DNA of 64,000 bases from Nitrobacter sp963807355 (GTDB lineage: Bacteria > Pseudomonadota > Alphaproteobacteria > Rhizobiales > Xanthobacteraceae): assembly GCA_963807355.1 (NCBI GenBank), contig CAWEBX010000018.1:1-64000 (forward strand). Reading direction: 5' to 3'. Shown piece after piece: positions 60,331 to 64,000 of the stretch. Position 1 is the first letter of the stretch, and the number at the start of each line of letters is the position of its first letter. The position numbers and the translations under genes were made by a program. The notes under the pieces were generated by a model. It was given only the letters and a program-made list of their open reading frames with translations, was not told the DNA's origin and did no database searches.

Positions 60331-61515
60331 TCAAGTCTCCACCAGGCCGGTGGCTGTTCCGCTGGCGAGGGAATCGCTGCGACCATGGGCCCTCGCCAGA
60401 TAGGAGTCCGAGTTCATCTCGATCAGACGCGAGGAGGTGCGTTTGAATTCATTCGCCTCGAAGCCGTCGTTGGCGCGATAGAGCGAAAGCGGATCGCTAT
60501 CGCTCGACGCCATCAGTTTCACGCCGTTGTCATACAGCGCGTCGATTAGGGCGATGAACCGCTTGGCGGCGTTGCGGTCGTCATAGTCCATCACCGGGAT
60601 GTGGTCGATCATAAGAGTGTGATAGTCGCGCGCGAGCCGTAGATAGTCGGACGCCGCAAGTGGCTGCTCGCAGAGATCGGCAAACGAAAACCGGGCCATG
60701 CCGTGGGCCGAGCATGGCACGTGCAGAAGGCGGCCCTTGATCGCGATGTCACGCGGCTTGCAGGGCGCGCCGCCGGTTATGAACGTCCAGGCTCTGTCGA
60801 GCGCCGCCTCAGCCTCGGCGTCGGCGGGTGTCAGCCACATCTTGACGCTGGCGAGTTTCTCCATGCGGAAATCAGTGCGGGCGTCGAGACGACGAACGTC
60901 CATACGCTCCTCGATCTGCGCAATGAACGGCAGGAACAGCACGCGATTGAGGCCCCCTTCGTAGAGGTTCTCAGGAGGGACGTTTGATGTCGCCACCACG
61001 ACGGTACCGAGTTCGAACAGCCGCGCGAACAGACGGCCCAGGATCATGGCGTCGGCGATATCGGTGACATGAAATTCGTCGAAGCACAAAAACCATGCCT
61101 GCTCGAAGATAGATGTCGCGGTGAGCTGAACGGCGTCGGCGTCGGCCATCTCACCCCGCGCGATGCTTTGGCGAAAGGCAAAGATGCGCTCATGCACGTC
61201 TGTCATGAACTCATGGAAATGGACCCGGCGTTTGTGGGCGACCCGGCTCTCCTGGAAGAACAGGTCCATCAGCATGGTTTTGCCGCGTCCGACGTCACCA
61301 TGGATATAAAGTCCCTTCGGCGGAGGTTCGTCGTCGGAATGGAACAATTTGTCGAGGAAGCCCGACTTGCCCGCGGGCTTGTAGGTCATGAGTCGCTCGT
61401 CCAGTGCTGCAAGAGCTTCCACCGCCCGCGCCTGCGCGGCGTCCGCCTCGATCGCGCCTGACGTGACGAGGGTCTGATAGTGATTCCGGAGCGATGTGGG
61501 TGACACCGAAAGCAT
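60331..61515 (-). CDS. zapE: Cell division protein ZapE (AFG1-like ATPase)
   Basis: A 394-residue ATPase from ATG 61515 (MLSVSPTSLRNHYQTLVTSG). GLYIHGDVGRGKTMLMDLFF is Walker A, WFLCFDEFHVTDIADAMILG Walker B, VVVATSNVPPENLYEGGLNR sensor 1, and LMIDHIPVMDYDDRNAAKRF the C-terminal signature. A GTG at 61590 that overlaps the thpR stop (GTGA) is an alternative start adding 25 residues. It interacts with FtsZ in E. coli; in mitochondria relatives it removes damaged respiratory subunits. Confidence 0.93.
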   Translation of the reverse strand: MLSVSPTSLRNHYQTLVTSGAIEADAAQARAVEALAALDERLMTYKPAGKSGFLDKLFHSDDEPPPKGLYIHGDVGRGKTMLMDLFFQESRVAHKRRVHFHEFMTDVHERIFAFRQSIARGEMADADAVQLTATSIFEQAWFLCFDEFHVTDIADAMILGRLFARLFELGTVVVATSNVPPENLYEGGLNRVLFLPFIAQIEERMDVRRLDARTDFRMEKLASVKMWLTPADAEAEAALDRAWTFITGGAPCKPRDIAIKGRLLHVPCSAHGMARFSFADLCEQPLAASDYLRLARDYHTLMIDHIPVMDYDDRNAAKRFIALIDALYDNGVKLMASSDSDPLSLYRANDGFEANEFKRTSSRLIEMNSDSYLARAHGRSDSLASGTATGLVET

Positions 61516-61586
61516 CGGTCGGTTTTCAATTCCTGAGGGACGGAAATGCAAGTCGTGAATTTGGTGAAAGTCTTGTGAATTGGCGG

Positions 61587-62123
61587 TCACGCGCTGAGCG
61601 CGTAGGAGTCCTCGACGACGTAAGGGCCGCCGCCGACCGAGGCACGTGAGGAGAACAGCACGAAGCGCTCGGCGGTGAATACCTTGGACGGGAAATAGCC
61701 GCGCACCGACAGATAGTTCGCGACGTCGTGGTTGGATACGTCGCGCAAGCGGGCCAGCGTGACGTGTGGCGTGAACTTGCGGCCCTCGGGATCCAGCCCG
61801 CAGCGCCGCATCAGCCGTTCAAGTTCGGCTTGAAATTCGACCAGCGGCGCGCTCGGTTCCACCGAGGCGACGACGGCGCGCGGTTTCTTGCCGCCGAAAC
61901 TCGACAGTCCCCGCAGCGTCACGTCGAACGGTTTGCGGTTGATCCGGAGCAGCACCGACGCGATCTCGTTGGCCGAGGCGCCGTCGATATCGCCGATGAA
62001 GCGGAGCGTGAGATGGTAGTTTTCGGGATCGATCCAGCGGGCGCCCGGCAGACCGCCGCGCAAATCGGACAGCGTGCGGCCGATATCGGGCGGTATTTCC
62101 AGCCCGGTGAACAAACGCGGCAT
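61587..62123 (-). CDS. thpR: RNA 2',3'-cyclic phosphodiesterase
   Basis: A 178-residue 2H phosphoesterase. The two His-x-Thr motifs are present: NYHLTLRFIGDID (about residue 37) and FTPHVTLARLRDV (about 126). MPRLFTGLEIPPDIGRTLSD is the family start at ATG 62123, with GAGGG upstream; the frame is open 16 codons further. The family opens cyclic phosphates at RNA 3' ends and was first known as a 2'-5' RNA ligase. Its stop overlaps a possible zapE start. Confidence 0.92.
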   Translation of the reverse strand: MPRLFTGLEIPPDIGRTLSDLRGGLPGARWIDPENYHLTLRFIGDIDGASANEIASVLLRINRKPFDVTLRGLSSFGGKKPRAVVASVEPSAPLVEFQAELERLMRRCGLDPEGRKFTPHVTLARLRDVSNHDVANYLSVRGYFPSKVFTAERFVLFSSRASVGGGPYVVEDSYALSA

Positions 62124-62265
62124 CGCAAAACCCTCGATGCAAGCCTCGAAATCAATCTGGCGACGAATCACCGATAGCTGTTTTTAACGTAGTTCTGTAA
62201 CCGTGCGAAGCAACGCAGCTCCATGGCGGTTAATTCCTCGCGAGAGCGGGGCGCTCACCTGGTTG

Positions 62266-62916
62266 TCAGCCTTTCTGTTCCCGGATGATGCGGACAAAGG
62301 CCTCAACCGCGGGCAGGATATGTTCGACGATAATTGCCACGCCCGCGGCGGTCGGGTGCATACCGTCGGCCTGATTGAGCTTTGCGTTCGCCGCGACTTT
62401 GTCGAGGAAGAACGGATAAAGCGGCACGTCGTATTTCTTGGCGAGATCGGAAAATATCGCATTGAATTGCGCGGCGTACTCGGCGCCGTAATTCGGCGGC
62501 GCGACCATGCCGCATAGCAGGACCGCGATATGGCGCGCCTTGAGGCGCTTCAGGATGTCCTCCAGTGCGGCGCGCGTCACTTTGGGATCAATGCCGCGCA
62601 GGGCATCGTTTGCGCCGAGTTCAAGGATCACGCCCTGCGTGCCGGCAGGCACCGACCAGTCGAGCCTGTCGAGACCGCCGGATGCGGTGTCGCCGGAGAC
62701 GCCGGCATTGCCGACCGTGACGTTCAGGCCCTTGTCTTTCAAGGATTTTTCCAATTGTGCTGGAAATGCGGCGGCGGCCGAAAGTCCGAGGCCGGCGCTT
62801 AAGGAGTCGCCGAGCACCACGATCTTGGCGGGGCCATCGGCCGTTTCATCGGCCGCCTGTGCCGGCACTGCCATGGCGATGCCAGCGCTAAGCAGAATCC
62901 ACGCAAAGGCGCGCAT
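62266..62916 (-). CDS. SGNH-type arylesterase/lysophospholipase (TesA-like)
   Basis: A 216-residue exported esterase. Signal peptide MRAFAWILLSAGIAMAVPAQ A. Block I KIVVLGDSLSAGLGLS (Ser nucleophile), block II VGNAGVSGDTASGG, block III ILELGANDALRG, block V NQADGMHPTAAGVAIIV (Asp and His). All four SGNH blocks are intact. ATG 62916 is chosen for the signal peptide; the longer frame upstream runs through the divergent promoter. The gene is divergent from an ABC ATPase, the usual arrangement (tesA-ybbA-ybbP). Confidence 0.93.
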   Translation of the reverse strand: MRAFAWILLSAGIAMAVPAQAADETADGPAKIVVLGDSLSAGLGLSAAAAFPAQLEKSLKDKGLNVTVGNAGVSGDTASGGLDRLDWSVPAGTQGVILELGANDALRGIDPKVTRAALEDILKRLKARHIAVLLCGMVAPPNYGAEYAAQFNAIFSDLAKKYDVPLYPFFLDKVAANAKLNQADGMHPTAAGVAIIVEHILPAVEAFVRIIREQKG

Positions 62917-63044
62917 CAACCTCTCGACCGCCGTGAAAGAAATGCCATATGAGCCAGCGTGGTGGTTCAGACGGTCTCTCCCATTTTGCTGCGAGTCCTC
63001 TAGAGACCTTCTGAACCAAACCACTTTGGAATAATAAGTTTCTG

Positions 63045-63113
63045 GTGTCCTTCTGAATCCGAAGTTCGCTCGGAACGGTCCGGCGGGGCAGGCGAACTTC
63101 GGATTCAGGACAC
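63045..63113. repeat. Large inverted repeat in the divergent tesA-like / ABC promoter
   Basis: The left arm (63045-63069, GTGTCCTTCTGAATCCGAAG then TTCGC) and the right arm (63092-63113, GCGAACTTCGGATTCAGGAC then AC) are complementary over 22 bases apart from a three-base insert (TCT) in the left arm. The centre is 22 bases. The right arm ends 5 bases before the ABC gene's ATG. Confidence 0.85.
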
Positions 63114-63118
63114 TAGGT

Positions 63119-63847
63119 ATGGACAGTCTCATCGAACCCTCGTTACCGGCCAGTCATTCCCAAAATCTCAAGCCGGACGCCATCACCATTTCCAATGTCA
63201 ATCTCACACTCGGCAGCGGCGCTGCGCGTGTCCATATTCTGAAAGACATCAGTCTCCGCATTGGCCGTGCCGAAGCGATCGGTTTGATTGGGCCGTCCGG
63301 GTCGGGGAAATCCACCCTGCTCATGGTCATGGCGGGGCTGGAACGCCCCGACCGCGGAGAAGTGGTTGTCGATGGCACTCATTTCAATGCTCTCGACGAA
63401 GACGGTCTGGCGCGATTTCGCGGACGTCACGTCGGCATCGTGTTTCAGTCCTTTCATCTGATCCCGACCATGACGGCGCTGGAGAATGTCGCCGTGCCGC
63501 TCGAACTCGCTGGTGCGCCGAACGCATCGGCGCGCGCAGCGAGCGAGCTGGCTGCGGTAGGTCTCGGCGCGCGGCTGCATCATTACCCAACGCAGCTCTC
63601 GGGCGGCGAGCAGCAACGCGTGGCGTTGGCACGGGCGTTCGCGCCTGATCCGGCGATTCTCGTCGCCGACGAGCCGACCGGCAATCTGGATGAGATGACC
63701 GGCCAGCAGATCGTCGATCTCCTGTTCGCCAAGCATGCCGAGCGCGGTATGACGCTGGTGCTGGTAACTCATGATAGCGCACTCGCGCAACGCTGCGACC
63801 GCGTGGTGAAGCTACGCTCGGGACGTATCGACGAGGCAGGTCGATAA
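63119..63847 (+). CDS. ABC transporter ATP-binding protein (YbbA/LolD type)
   Basis: A 242-residue ATPase from ATG 63119. Walker A LIGPSGSGKSTLLMVMAGLE, Q-loop VFQSFHLIPTMTALENVAVP, signature LSGGEQQRVALARAFAPDPA, Walker B ILVADEPTGNLDEMTG and H-loop VLVTHDSALAQRCDRV. The type is that of lipoprotein or MacB-like exporters (LolD/YbbA); the partner permease would be the next gene, beyond or at the window's end. The ribosome site is weak (TAGGT). Confidence 0.93.
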   Translation: MDSLIEPSLPASHSQNLKPDAITISNVNLTLGSGAARVHILKDISLRIGRAEAIGLIGPSGSGKSTLLMVMAGLERPDRGEVVVDGTHFNALDEDGLARFRGRHVGIVFQSFHLIPTMTALENVAVPLELAGAPNASARAASELAAVGLGARLHHYPTQLSGGEQQRVALARAFAPDPAILVADEPTGNLDEMTGQQIVDLLFAKHAERGMTLVLVTHDSALAQRCDRVVKLRSGRIDEAGR

Positions 63848-63974
63848 CTCATCAGCCATCATTGGGGATGTGCGGTAGGCCAAAAATACGTCATCGGTGC
63901 GCCCGGTCCGTGTTCATGGACTCCAGAACCGCGCGCTTCTTTCGCACTCGTGGATGCACAATGGCGCTTCGCGC

Positions 63975-64000
63975 ATGACGACAAACAGGACCCGCGGGCT
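63975..64000 (+). CDS. Possible start of the next gene (cut by window edge)
   Basis: ATG 63975 opens MTTNRTRG to the end of the window. An FtsX/YbbP-like permease is expected after a YbbA-type ATPase, but eight residues prove nothing. The 127 bases between contain no other good start. Confidence 0.25.

Noticed and set aside
1..64000. CRISPR arrays, rRNA genes, integrase genes
   Set aside because: No regularly spaced repeats, no rRNA motifs and no tyrosine or serine integrase other than XerC and the broken recombinase at 1373.

Overview
The window reads as chromosomal DNA of an alphaproteobacterium of the Bradyrhizobiaceae (Nitrobacter/Bradyrhizobium/Rhodopseudomonas/Afipia type). This is an inference from high GC content, from the gene order mdh-sucC-sucD-sucA-sucB-lpd, atpH-A-G-D-C and rplU-rpmA-obgE-proB-proA-nadD-rsfS-rlmH-envC-ctpA, and from dispersed intergenic repeats of a kind common in that family. 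I cannot name a species from sequence alone.

Region 1 (1-13.2 kb) is accessory and eroded. It holds the end of an alginate-export-type porin gene, a serine recombinase relic next to an IS3-family element, and an exbB-exbD-tonB energy-transduction operon on the minus strand. Divergent from it is a decayed TonB-dependent siderophore receptor behind a probable iron-control box, followed by an intact second receptor in an operon with a PepSY membrane protein and a 62-residue membrane protein. Together these form an iron/siderophore uptake locus with one live and one dead receptor.

Region 2 (about 13.2-21.75 kb) looks like a degraded genomic island. It lies between remnants of three tRNA genes (Glu-CTC, Arg-ACG, Ser-CGA), all on the minus strand. 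It carries small phage/island-type proteins (DUF5681, a ribbon-helix-helix protein, several unassigned small proteins), a 25-bp direct repeat, an autotransporter barrel stub, two small heat-shock proteins and a DUF3147 membrane protein. No integrase was found.

Region 3 (22.1-27.3 kb) holds a ROK-type sugar-kinase-like protein whose motifs appear in circularly permuted order, a very large secreted protein broken by a frameshift and a stop, and a smaller secreted protein.

Region 4 (27.4-64 kb) is housekeeping: ribosomal proteins L21/L27, ObgE, proline synthesis, NAD synthesis, ribosome silencing and 23S methylation, a cell-wall set (EnvC-like, CtpA, YibQ-like), RppH, the F1 ATP synthase operon (with an Ohr/OsmC gene inserted between atpG and atpD), an RlpA-like protein, PriA, XerC, the 2-oxoglutarate dehydrogenase/succinyl-CoA synthetase/malate dehydrogenase operon, ZapE, ThpR, an SGNH esterase and a divergent ABC ATPase. 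The same genes that supply succinyl-CoA and malate sit in one minus-strand run from thpR to lpd, interrupted only by a hypothetical gene and a short-chain dehydrogenase stub.

Several reading frames are broken by single-base shifts, including the essential atpG and the middle of tonB. Some may be sequencing errors, and that caution applies to every pseudogene call here. The strongest candidate for something unusual is the permuted ROK protein at 22108-23235.
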